Positions 1-5,981 of a stretch of 7,373 nucleotides of DNA are shown here, piece by piece. A program made the translations under genes and the position numbers. How positions within the stretch are numbered: the first letter of the stretch is position 1; each line of letters opens with the position of its first letter. The DNA lies in contig JASMAE010000381.1 of NCBI GenBank assembly GCA_030754475.1, positions 1 to 7,373 on the forward strand. Direction: 5' to 3'. The notes under the pieces were generated by a model. It was not told the DNA's origin and searched no databases. It was given only the letters and a program-made list of their open reading frames with translations. The DNA comes from Rhodospirillales bacterium. Its GTDB lineage: Bacteria; Pseudomonadota; Alphaproteobacteria; Rhodospirillales; JASLLV01.

Positions 1-1220
1 TCGCCGTCGAGGCCGACGAATAGACCGAACTCGGTGATGTTCTTGATGTCGCCCTCGATCTCGGTGCCGACCGGGAACTTCTCGAGGAAAGATTCCCACG
101 GGTTGTCGTGGCACTGCTTGAGGCCGAGCGAGATGCGGCGCTTGTTGGGATCGACCTCGAGCACCATGACCTCGACCGCTTGGCTGGTCGAGACGATCAT
201 GCCCGGCTGGACGTTCTTCTTGGTCCAACTCATCTCCGAGACATGCACCAGGCCCTCGACGCCGGGCTCCAATTCGACGAATGCGCCGTAGTCGGTAATG
301 TTGGTGACCCGGCCCTTGAACCGGGTGCCGGGCGGATACTTGGCCCGGATACCGCCCCACGGGTCCGCTTCGAGCTGCTTCATGCCGAGCGAGATGCGCT
401 GGGTTTCGGGGTTGAAGCGCACGACCTGGACCTTGACGGTCTGTCCGACCTGCAAAGCCTCGGACGGATGGTTGATCCGCTGCCAAGCGATGTCGGTGAC
501 GTGCAGAAGCCCGTCGACGCCGCCCAGGTCCACGAACGCACCGTAGTCGGTGATATTCTTGACGATTCCGTCGAGGACCTGGCCCTCGGCGAGGTTCGCT
601 ATCAGCTCCGTGCGCGCCTCGGCCCGCGCTTCTTCGAGCACGGCGCGGCGCGAGACCACGATGTTGCCACGCGAGCGATCCATCTTCAGGATCTGAAACT
701 CCTGCGGCGTTCCCATGAGGGGCTGGATGTCGCGTACCGGACGAATGTCCACCTGGCTGCCGGGCAGAAAAGCCATGGCGCCAGACAGATCGACGATGAA
801 GCCGCCCTTGACGCGCCCGAAGATACTGCCGCTGACCCGCTCGTTGTCCTGGAAGGACTTCTCCAGCAGCGTCCAGGACTCTTCGCGCCGCGCCTTGTCA
901 CGGCTCAGCGACACGAGTCCCTCACGGTCCTCGTAGCGTTCGACGAAGACGTCGACCGTGTCGCCCTCGTGGACCTCGGTCTCCTCGCCCGGCGTCGAGA
1001 ATTCCTTCAAGGAAACGCGGCCCTCGGACTTGAGGCCGACGTCGACGAGCACCATGCCGTCGACGACGCTGACGACGGTGCCTTTGACCACGCGGCCCTC
1101 GAAGTCCTCGTGTTCGCTTAAGGATTCCGCCAAGAGGGCGGCGAAGTCCTCGGTGACGACGGGAGACGTTTCCCCGGAACCCGAAGCGGCGGCCTCGGTA
1201 TCGGCGTTTGCGGATGTCAT
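1..1220 (-). CDS. rpsA: 30S ribosomal protein S1, N-terminal 406 residues (runs off left edge)
   Basis: Ribosomal protein S1 binds mRNA on the 30S subunit and helps load structured or weak-Shine-Dalgarno messages. Translating the minus strand from the ATG at 1220-1218 gives 406 open residues with no stop before the window edge; full-length S1 is about 560-570 residues. Successive S1/OB-fold domains are visible at about residues 41-107, 125-192, 213-281, 298-368 and from 385 on. Domains 3, 4 and 5 carry the typical KNITDYGAFV, TNITDYGAFV and KNITEFGLFV strands, and the ISLGMKQ/ISLGLKQ repeats that end S1 domains. The first 40 residues are an acidic, Ala/Ser-rich leader usual for alphaproteobacterial S1. 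An AGAGGA Shine-Dalgarno lies 10 nt before the ATG. It is downstream of cmk in the same direction, the classic cmk-rpsA arrangement. The identification is very secure; only the 3' end is missing. Confidence 0.97.
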   Translation of the reverse strand, partial: MTSANADTEAAASGSGETSPVVTEDFAALLAESLSEHEDFEGRVVKGTVVSVVDGMVLVDVGLKSEGRVSLKEFSTPGEETEVHEGDTVDVFVERYEDREGLVSLSRDKARREESWTLLEKSFQDNERVSGSIFGRVKGGFIVDLSGAMAFLPGSQVDIRPVRDIQPLMGTPQEFQILKMDRSRGNIVVSRRAVLEEARAEARTELIANLAEGQVLDGIVKNITDYGAFVDLGGVDGLLHVTDIAWQRINHPSEALQVGQTVKVQVVRFNPETQRISLGMKQLEADPWGGIRAKYPPGTRFKGRVTNITDYGAFVELEPGVEGLVHVSEMSWTKKNVQPGMIVSTSQAVEVMVLEVDPNKRRISLGLKQCHDNPWESFLEKFPVGTEIEGDIKNITEFGLFVGLDG

Positions 1221-1415
1221 TGTGTTGCGGTCCTCTATCCTCTCTGTCTTCTTGTTCGACTCTCTCGTCTCATTCGTCTCGTTCGACCGGCTTCAGCGCG
1301 CGGCCAACCGCGTGGTGGTGCCGCATCGGCGCGACCGCCCTTTTGCAGCCGCGGCCTCCGGGGACCGTGTCGGGGCGGCGATCTCCGGGATCTGATCGCG
1401 TCGGGTTCCCAGGGT
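1221..1415 (-). promoter_or_regulatory. cmk-rpsA spacer with purine-rich rpsA leader
   Basis: This 195-nt spacer separates the cmk stop from the rpsA ATG. Read on the minus strand, the 54 nt just upstream of the rpsA ribosome-binding region (1284 down to 1231) are about 83% purine by my count. They contain short repeats (GAGACGA twice, GTCGAAC twice in 1286-1254) and end in GGATAGAGGA. Such a tract should be poorly structured. S1 is known in other bacteria to repress its own mRNA through the 5' leader, so a role in initiation or autoregulation is plausible but inferred. I see no T-run after a hairpin that would terminate cmk transcription here, and no convincing -35/-10 pair, so rpsA may be at least partly cotranscribed with cmk. 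Confidence 0.4.
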
Positions 1416-2093
1416 TCAGCCCCAGCGGGCCCGGTCCCGCGAAGTGATCACGTCGAGCGCCGCAGCGAAGACTTGATCCGCGTTCAGACCGCCGGTGTCG
1501 ATCACGATCGCGTCGTCGGCCGGCACGAGCGGAGCGAGCTCGCGACCTCGGTCGCGCGCATCCCGCTCCTTCATTTCCTTCAGAACGCGGCTATGTATAG
1601 CGGCGTGCCCGGTCTCCCGCAACTCATTAAGGCGGCGGCGGGCGCGCACTTCGACGCTGGCGGTGACAAACAATTTGACGTCCGCGTCCGGACAAACGCG
1701 GGTGCCCACGTCGCGCCCGTCGAGCACGGCGCCCTTGGCGCCCGCCGGCGGGTTTCGGGCGAAGTCGCGTTGAAAGTCGAGAAGGGCGGCCCGCACGTCG
1801 CCGATGGCGCTGATCCGCGAGGCCAGATTCGCACTCGCCTCGGAGCGAAGCTCGGGGTCGGCGAGGTCCGATGGTCGGATCGCACGCGCCGTCGCCGCAG
1901 CCTCGGCGACGTCGTCGTGGTGGGCCCCTGCGCGTAGCATCCTAAGCGCAACCGCGCGGTACAGCGCGCCTGTATCGAGCACCGCGAGGCCAAAATGGTT
2001 GGCGAGCCGACGCGCCAGCGTGCCCTTGCCGGCAGCCGCGGGACCGTCGATGGCGATGACCTTAGGCCAGGGCGCAGGACCCGGCGCGCTCAA
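1416..2093 (-). CDS. cmk: (d)CMP kinase (cytidylate kinase)
   Basis: Cytidylate kinase transfers phosphate from ATP to CMP or dCMP in cytosolic pyrimidine nucleotide metabolism. The 225-residue product has the P-loop GPAAAGKGT (residues 17-25), the nucleotide-binding LDTGALYRA segment (39-47), the LDGRDVGTRVCPDAD motif (124-138) and the RDARDRGRELAPLVPADDA lid/substrate region (177-195). All are standard for Cmk, and the length fits the 210-230 residue family range. There is no ATG or GTG near the expected N-terminus. The best start is a TTG at 2093-2091 that overlaps the aroA TGA stop (TTGA), with GGAAG about 7 nt upstream. The open frame continues far upstream inside aroA, but that part is a shadow. 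The overlap suggests translational coupling to aroA. Function is certain, the exact start less so. Confidence 0.95.
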   Translation of the reverse strand: MSAPGPAPWPKVIAIDGPAAAGKGTLARRLANHFGLAVLDTGALYRAVALRMLRAGAHHDDVAEAAATARAIRPSDLADPELRSEASANLASRISAIGDVRAALLDFQRDFARNPPAGAKGAVLDGRDVGTRVCPDADVKLFVTASVEVRARRRLNELRETGHAAIHSRVLKEMKERDARDRGRELAPLVPADDAIVIDTGGLNADQVFAAALDVITSRDRARWG

Positions 2094-3421
2094 GCCGGCA
2101 CTTCCGCGATCCGGGCGCCGATTCCGTTCATCAGGTCCACGAACCCGGGAAAGCTGGTGTGGATGGGATCGGCGTCGTCGATGGCGACCGGGGTTTCGCT
2201 CGCACATCCCAAAACGAGAAACGCCATCGCGATCCGGTGATCCATGCGCGCCTTCACGGTGGCGCCGCCGGCGGGCGGACGGCCCGCGCCGTGGATCACG
2301 AGCGCATCGTCGCTTTCCGCCACAACAACACCGCAGGCGCGCAAGCCCTCGGCGATCGCCTGCAAGCGATCGCTTTCCTTGACCCTGAGTTCGCCCACGT
2401 CGCGCATGCGGCTGACGCCCTCGGCGCAAGCCGCGGCGACGGCGAAAGCGGGAAACTCGTCGATCATGGCGGCGACGCGCTCGGCCGGCACATCGACGCC
2501 CCGAAGCGGCCCGCCCCGCACACGAAGATCGGCGACCGGCTCGCCGGCGTCGATACGCCGGTTCTCGATCACGACGTCCGCGCCCATTTCGCGAAGCGTC
2601 TCGAGAAGACCCGTGCGCAGCGGATTGACCCCAACACCGGCGAGCCCGAGCTCCGAGCCCGGCGCGATCAACGCCGCCACGAGCGGAAAGGTGGCCGAAG
2701 AGAAATCGCCGGGAACGGTGATAGGGGCCGGGCTCAGCTCCGGCTGGCCGCGGACCGAAATCCAGCACCCGACGCGATTGGAAGCCGCCTCCGACCAAAC
2801 CTCGGCGCCGAAATGCCGGAGCAGCGTTTCGGTGTGGTCGCGGGTGGAGCGGCTCTCAAAGACACTGGTCACACCGGGCGCGTTGAGCCCCGCCAGCAGC
2901 ACCGCCGACTTCACCTGGGCCGACGCCACCGGCATCTCGTACGATCCCGGAATCGGGTCCTGGGCGCCTACGACTGCGATCGGAAGGCGCCCGCCCGTGC
3001 GCGCGGTAAACGCCGCCCCCATCGGGCGCAGCGGCGCCATCACCCGCTCCATGGGCCTGCGGCAGAGCGATTCGTCCCCGGTGAGAAAGCTCGCGAACGG
3101 GTGCGTCGAGAGAAGCCCCATCAGCAAACGTGCGCCGGTGCCGGCGTTGCCCAGATCGAGAACCGCGTCCGGCTCGGCGAGGCCACCGACACCGCGTCCC
3201 AGCACGCGCCAGACGCCGTCCGGCTGGCGTGACACGTCGGCGCCTAGGCTTCGCAAGGCTACCGCACTCGCCATTACGTCGGCGCCCTCGAGAAGGCCTG
3301 CGATCCGGGTCTCGCCCACGGACTGGGTGGCGATCATCAACGCCCGGTGCGAAATCGACTTGTCTCCGGGAACGCGCACCTCGCCCGCGATCCCGTCGCT
3401 TCGTCGCGAGACCAGCGCCAT
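2090..3421 (-). CDS. aroA: 3-phosphoshikimate 1-carboxyvinyltransferase (EPSP synthase)
   Basis: EPSP synthase condenses shikimate-3-phosphate with phosphoenolpyruvate, the sixth step of the shikimate pathway to chorismate, in the cytosol. The 443-residue product shows PGDKSISHR (18-26, substrate Lys/Ser/Arg), LGNAGTGARL (90-99, PEP site), SAQVKSA (167-173), STRDHTE (192-198), MIDEFP (319-324, catalytic Asp321), LRVKESDR (345-352) and MDHRIAM (393-399). Its backbone resembles the alphaproteobacterial (class II-like, Agrobacterium CP4-type) enzymes more than E. coli AroA. At the position where CP4 has Ala100, this protein keeps Gly94, the usual residue of typical enzymes. I chose the ATG at 3421-3419: GAGAGAGG sits 9 nt upstream and the N-terminus then matches family length. 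A longer in-frame ATG at 3496 would add an Arg-rich, non-conserved 25-residue tail. It heads the aroA-cmk-rpsA series. Confidence 0.96.
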   Translation of the reverse strand: MALVSRRSDGIAGEVRVPGDKSISHRALMIATQSVGETRIAGLLEGADVMASAVALRSLGADVSRQPDGVWRVLGRGVGGLAEPDAVLDLGNAGTGARLLMGLLSTHPFASFLTGDESLCRRPMERVMAPLRPMGAAFTARTGGRLPIAVVGAQDPIPGSYEMPVASAQVKSAVLLAGLNAPGVTSVFESRSTRDHTETLLRHFGAEVWSEAASNRVGCWISVRGQPELSPAPITVPGDFSSATFPLVAALIAPGSELGLAGVGVNPLRTGLLETLREMGADVVIENRRIDAGEPVADLRVRGGPLRGVDVPAERVAAMIDEFPAFAVAAACAEGVSRMRDVGELRVKESDRLQAIAEGLRACGVVVAESDDALVIHGAGRPPAGGATVKARMDHRIAMAFLVLGCASETPVAIDDADPIHTSFPGFVDLMNGIGARIAEVPA

Positions 3422-3608
3422 GGCGCCCCGCCTCTCTCTGGCCTTATTCGACGCGGCGTCTCTATCACGTCCCGATGGCGGGCGATAGGGAGCCAAGGTT
3501 CGCGCCGTCCCGCCTGGGCGGCCTAATTTTTCGTTTTGACACCGGCGGTGGATCGTGGCACTTGGCTCACCGCGTTCGAGACCGCGCCGGCGATTTGGAG
3601 GCTAAGCG
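3422..3608. promoter_or_regulatory. Divergent intergenic region between aroA and the FYDLN gene
   Basis: This 187-nt region must hold the start signals for aroA (leftward) and the FYDLN-domain gene (rightward). What I can support is a GAGAGAGG ribosome-binding site before aroA and a strong GGAGG at 3597-3601, 7 nt before the rightward GTG start. A perfect -35-like TTGACA lies at 3536-3541 on the plus strand, but nothing 16-18 nt downstream resembles a -10 box. I therefore do not place a promoter precisely. The only AT-rich patch is 3524-3537. Confidence 0.4.
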
Positions 3609-3934
3609 GTGGTAAAGAAACCGCAGTGGGGAACCAAACTCATCTGTGACAACTGCGGTGCGCGGTTCTATGACATGAACCGTAGCCCGGCGACCTGCCC
3701 CAAGTGCGACACCGTCCGGACCCCGGGCCGATCTTCAAAACCGAGACGCGAGGCCGGCGCGAGGCCGGCGCCACGCCGGCGATCGAGGAAGCGGAAACGG
3801 GAGCGCTCGACGAAGGGGAAGAGGTTCCCGTGGGCGACCACGCGGTTGGCGACGAGAAGGACGACGCGGACGCGGACGGCGACGAGAAGGACGACGCGGA
3901 CGCGGAACTCGAGGGCGATTCGGACCGCCCCTGA
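3609..3934 (+). CDS. FYDLN acid domain protein (TIGR02300 family), frame broken in this sequence
   Basis: This is a small alphaproteobacterial protein of unknown function: an N-terminal zinc ribbon followed by an acidic tail. From the GTG at 3609, with GGAGG 7 nt upstream, the first 36 residues contain a KPQWGTK start, Cys13/Cys16 and Cys30/Cys33 as two CxxC-type knuckles, and the family signature as FYDMN (20-24). The expected continuation (DPGPIFKT, then a Glu/Asp-rich tail ending GDSDRP) lies in a different frame (3719-3934, TGA stop). The original frame instead gives an Arg/Thr-rich sequence to 4019 that runs through the terminator and does not look like the family. So the gene needs one frame change between about 3714 and 3768. 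Candidates are one missing base at 3714-3719 or an 11-bp tandem repeat at 3747-3768. It may be a true pseudogene or an assembly error. The intact product would be about 108 residues. It is divergent from aroA. Confidence 0.85.
3747..3768 (+). repeat. 11-bp tandem direct repeat in the FYDLN gene
   Basis: CGCGAGGCCGG occurs twice back to back (3747-3757 and 3758-3768). Because 11 is not a multiple of three, a duplication here would by itself move the reading frame in the direction needed to join the zinc ribbon to the acidic tail. It is therefore a candidate cause of the break in this gene. Confidence 0.85.
3848..3907 (+). repeat. 30-bp tandem duplication encoding an acidic decapeptide
   Basis: Two adjacent 30-bp copies (3848-3877 and 3878-3907) differ only at the last base. 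In the acidic-tail frame they encode GDEKDDADAD then GDEKDDADAE. The in-frame unit length and near identity suggest a recent slippage or duplication in the low-complexity tail, which can tolerate length change. Confidence 0.9.
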
Positions 3935-3953
3935 CGTCCCGCGATGTCCCTGG

Positions 3954-3976
3954 GGCGCCCGCGGCGGTGCCTTTTT
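3954..3976 (+). terminator. Probable intrinsic terminator after the FYDLN gene
   Basis: A six-pair stem (GGCGCC at 3954-3959 with GGTGCC at 3966-3971, one G-U pair) has a six-base loop and is followed directly by five T residues (3972-3976). It starts 20 nt after the TGA at 3932-3934. This position also argues that the longer open frame to 4019 is not the real gene end. Confidence 0.6.
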
Positions 3977-3978
3977 CC

Positions 3979-4020
3979 TTGCGCGCTGCCGTTTCGGGCC
4001 GATAATTTCCGGGCTATGAT
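3979..4020 (+). promoter_or_regulatory. Candidate promoter(s) for tRNA-Ala
   Basis: TATGAT at 4015-4020 matches the -10 consensus at five of six positions and lies 9 nt before the mature tRNA 5' end, a fitting distance for a short 5' leader. Its -35 region (TTTCGG at 3992-3997, 17-nt spacer) is poor. An alternative pair is TTGCGC (3979-3984) with GATAAT (4001-4006), 16-nt spacer. Either or both could drive the tRNA. Confidence 0.45.
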
Positions 4021-4029
4021 ACGCCGGAT

Positions 4030-4105
<76 letters not shown>

Positions 4106-4113
4106 ATATTTTC

Positions 4114-4135
4114 AATCCCTTAGGCGGGATTTCTT
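4114..4135 (+). terminator. Weak stem-loop terminator candidate after the tRNA
   Basis: AATCCC (4114-4119) and GGGATT (4126-4131) form a perfect six-pair stem with a six-base loop, followed by a short T-rich run interrupted by one C (4132-4135). It lies 8 nt beyond the CCA end. The T tract is weak, and on the opposite strand no T-run follows, so it would only work for the tRNA. The remaining bases up to 4204 hold nothing I recognise. Confidence 0.4.
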
Positions 4136-4204
4136 CGACATCGACCGGCCCGGCTCGGGCGTCATTTGCGCCCTTCCCAATCGCGGCCCGCATCGCGCCG
4201 TCCC

Positions 4205-5203
4205 TCAACGAAAATGTGGCACCACGTCGCGCCCGAGAAGGCGCACCGCTTGAAGCGGGTCCGGGCCCAAGGGCGGGCCGAAGCTCAGGTGCCGGGCCCC
4301 GGCCGCGACCAGGGGCTCCAGCCGGGCGACGACCTCCGCCGCCTCGCCCACGACGCCGATGCGCATCATGCGCTCGTCCGCCTCCACCAGCCGGCAGGCC
4401 TTTTCCGTGTCGCGCTCGGTCATGATCGCGCGCTCGATCGCGTCGAAATCGGCCGCCGCCAGCCCCAGCCGGCCGAGGATCAGCGGGCTGAAGGCGCGCC
4501 CGTAGTAGGCGATCTTCTCGGCGAGCGCGCGGCGCGCGGCCGCCCGGTCGTCGGCGAGCGAGACCCAGATGCAGGCGGCGACGTCCAGGGGCCCCAAGGC
4601 GGCGCCCCGCTTCGCCTCGCCTTCGGCGATCAGGGGGCGGGCGGCGAAGTAGTGCTCGGGCGGGAAGAGAAGAGGAAGCACGCCGTCGGCGAGCTCGCCC
4701 GCGAGCGCCAGCATCCGCGGCCCCATGGCCCCCAGATAGACCGGGGTCGAGCGCGGCGGCGCGAACCGCAAATACGCCTCCTCGGCCCACTCCAGGAACC
4801 CGCCCTTGACGGGCGCGCGCTCGCCCCGCAAGAGCGTCCTGACCGCGCCGATGGTCTCGCGCATCACCGCGAGCGGTCGGGCCGGGCGGATGCCGACCCA
4901 TTTCAAGAAGTCGGGGGCCCCGACCGAGAGCCCGAGGTTGAAGCGGTTCCCCGAAACCTCGTCCATGGTCGCGGCCAGCATGGCGAGCTCGCTCGCATTA
5001 ATCGTGTAGGGGTTGAGGATGCCCGAGCCAACCTCGATGCGCCGGGTCGAGACCGCCATGGTGGCGAGCACCACCGGCGCCGAGCGCAAAAAGAGGTCGT
5101 TGCTGACCCAGATCTGGTCGAAGCCGGCGTCCTCGGCGGCGCGCGCCAGCGCCACATACTCGGCCGGCGCGAGGTCGTTGTTGAGCCTAAGGCTGAAGCG
5201 CAT
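4205..5203 (-). CDS. Luciferase-like (LLM class) flavin- or F420-dependent oxidoreductase
   Basis: A 332-residue protein of the bacterial luciferase-like monooxygenase superfamily, which uses FMN or coenzyme F420 bound in a TIM barrel. The evidence is the N-terminal barrel strand and helix (EDAGFDQIWVSNDLF, 24-38), the APVVLATMAVSTRRIEVGSGILNPY segment (42-66), and the LAMLAATMDEVSGNRFNLGLSVG block (73-95), all characteristic of the family. The N-terminal half looks closest to Mer-like/F420-dependent LLM proteins, but cofactor and substrate cannot be told from sequence reading alone. Length is normal for the family (about 300-360). Its ATG lies 17 nt inside the end of the RidA-family gene and has no strong Shine-Dalgarno, so translation is probably coupled to that gene. 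It converges on the tRNA-Ala. No signal peptide is seen, so it should be cytosolic. Confidence 0.88.
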   Translation of the reverse strand: MRFSLRLNNDLAPAEYVALARAAEDAGFDQIWVSNDLFLRSAPVVLATMAVSTRRIEVGSGILNPYTINASELAMLAATMDEVSGNRFNLGLSVGAPDFLKWVGIRPARPLAVMRETIGAVRTLLRGERAPVKGGFLEWAEEAYLRFAPPRSTPVYLGAMGPRMLALAGELADGVLPLLFPPEHYFAARPLIAEGEAKRGAALGPLDVAACIWVSLADDRAAARRALAEKIAYYGRAFSPLILGRLGLAAADFDAIERAIMTERDTEKACRLVEADERMMRIGVVGEAAEVVARLEPLVAAGARHLSFGPPLGPDPLQAVRLLGRDVVPHFR

Positions 5204-5600
5204 CGCCGGAGCCGACGACCGCTTCGGCTTCGATCTCCACGAGGTGCTCGGGCGCCGCCAGCTTCGCTTCCACCAGCGTATTGGCGGGGCGGATCGGGGC
5301 GAAGGTCTCGCCGTGGACCCGGGCCACCGCTTCCCAGTGGGCGATGTCGCTCACGTAGACGCGTGTGCGAACCACGTCCGTCATCCGCCCGCCAAGATCG
5401 TTAATGGCCTTTTCGATCCGCCCGAGGATGAACCGGGCCTGGGCAGCCGCGTCGCCCGCGCCGACGACGCCGTCCGGTCCTGTGGCAGTGGTGCCCGAGA
5501 CCAATATCCGCTCGCCGATCCGCACCGCGCGCGCGTAGCCGGCGATCTCCTCCCAACGGGTGCCGGTGCCGACCCAGCGGCGTTCGCCGGTCGCGCTCAT
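5187..5600 (-). CDS. RidA/YjgF/UK114 family protein
   Basis: A 137-residue, single-domain Rid-family protein. The family forms homotrimers; RidA itself hydrolyses reactive enamines/imines to ketoacids and ammonia. Visible features are VRIGERILVSGTTATGPDG (26-44), QARFILGRIEKAINDLGG (54-71), VVRTRVYVSDIAHWEAV (76-92) and a C-terminal RPANTLVEAKLAAPEHLVEIEAEAVV (104-129). By eye, the residue aligning with the deaminase Arg105 of E. coli RidA (in RSCVE) is Asn107 (NTLVE). Subfamilies lacking that Arg are thought not to be imine deaminases, so I do not call it RidA proper. The ATG at 5600 has no good Shine-Dalgarno, and a GC hairpin (5610-5625) sits just upstream, so the start is moderately certain. 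It overlaps the downstream LLM gene, implying a joint role. Confidence 0.9.
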   Translation of the reverse strand: MSATGERRWVGTGTRWEEIAGYARAVRIGERILVSGTTATGPDGVVGAGDAAAQARFILGRIEKAINDLGGRMTDVVRTRVYVSDIAHWEAVARVHGETFAPIRPANTLVEAKLAAPEHLVEIEAEAVVGSGDALQP

Positions 5601-5673
5601 GCGACGCAGGCGCGCTGCCGCGCGCGCCGGTGCGCGGGTCTGATCCGATCCATCGCCACTCGAAAGCGGCCGA

Positions 5674-5913
5674 TCAGCGGCCGGCGCCAGAGCGCGAGCC
5701 GGCGGCCAACCAGCCGACGAACGCGGCGACAGCGCCGATCAGGACGAAGATCCAGTAGAGCAACAGCGGCGCATCGGTGGTCTCGGGCACCACGTTGACA
5801 CCGGGTGTGCCCATGTGCGGTCCCATGGGACCGATGACAAAGAGCGGGATCGCGAACACGACGACGAGCGCGGGCCCTCCCCAACGCAGCAACAAAACAA
5901 GCCACCTCAGCAT
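5674..5913 (-). CDS. Small membrane protein with two predicted transmembrane helices
   Basis: I do not recognise this 79-residue protein. It has two hydrophobic segments: about residues 4-29 (positively charged Arg3 and Arg10 near the N-terminus) and 50-71, joined by a roughly 20-residue loop containing His33, Glu44 and Asp48. A short Ser/Arg tail (73-79) follows. This suggests an inner-membrane hairpin. The ATG at 5913 is preceded by GAAGGAAGGGG about 7 nt upstream, a good ribosome-binding site, which is the main reason to believe it is expressed. It is the first gene of a minus-strand group with the RidA-family and LLM genes (73-nt gap to the former). A link to them is only inferred from position. 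Confidence 0.65.
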   Translation of the reverse strand: MLRWLVLLLRWGGPALVVVFAIPLFVIGPMGPHMGTPGVNVVPETTDAPLLLYWIFVLIGAVAAFVGWLAAGSRSGAGR

Positions 5914-5953
5914 GTTGTTTCCCCTTCCTTCGCCCCCGATCCGAGTTTCGTTC

Positions 5954-5975
5954 CGCCGATTCGGGCGAATCGGCG
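5954..5975. repeat. Perfect 10-bp inverted repeat upstream of the small membrane protein gene
   Basis: CGCCGATTCG and CGAATCGGCG flank a 2-nt centre, forming a perfect dyad located 41 nt upstream of the ATG at 5913. Neither strand shows a T-run after it, so it is not a standard intrinsic terminator. The short centre and the position between a candidate promoter and the start codon fit an operator for a dimeric regulator. A rho-independent-like or RNA-stabilising hairpin for the UPF0182 transcript is the alternative. Confidence 0.75.
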
Positions 5976-5981
5976 CCAGAC

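Noticed and set aside
108..1121. Long plus-strand open frame (337 codons) opposite rpsA
   Set aside because: It is the antisense shadow of the clearly conserved S1 coding frame in GC-rich DNA and resembles no family.
2090..3496. aroA starting at the upstream ATG at 3496
   Set aside because: The extra 25 residues are Arg-rich and unlike the family. The ATG at 3421 has a well-placed Shine-Dalgarno and gives the usual length.
3536..3564. TTGACA at 3536-3541 as a sigma-70 promoter for the FYDLN gene
   Set aside because: No -10-like hexamer occurs at 16-18 nt spacing, so the perfect -35 match alone is not enough.
3609..4019. Uninterrupted 136-codon reading of the FYDLN gene as the true product
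   Set aside because: After residue 36 it becomes an Arg/Thr-rich sequence unlike the family, and it runs through a probable terminator. The acidic tail is in another frame.
4114..4131. Stem-loop as a bidirectional terminator also ending the LLM transcript
   Set aside because: On the minus strand the stem is followed by an A-rich rather than a T-rich run.
4166..5404. Long plus-strand open frame (412 codons) opposite the LLM and Rid genes
   Set aside because: Its Arg/Pro/Gly-rich translation has no recognisable domain, and the opposite strand encodes two good families.
4205..5600. LLM and Rid genes as rutA and rutC
   Set aside because: The LLM protein lacks the distinctive RutA sequence features I know, and no other rut gene is present.
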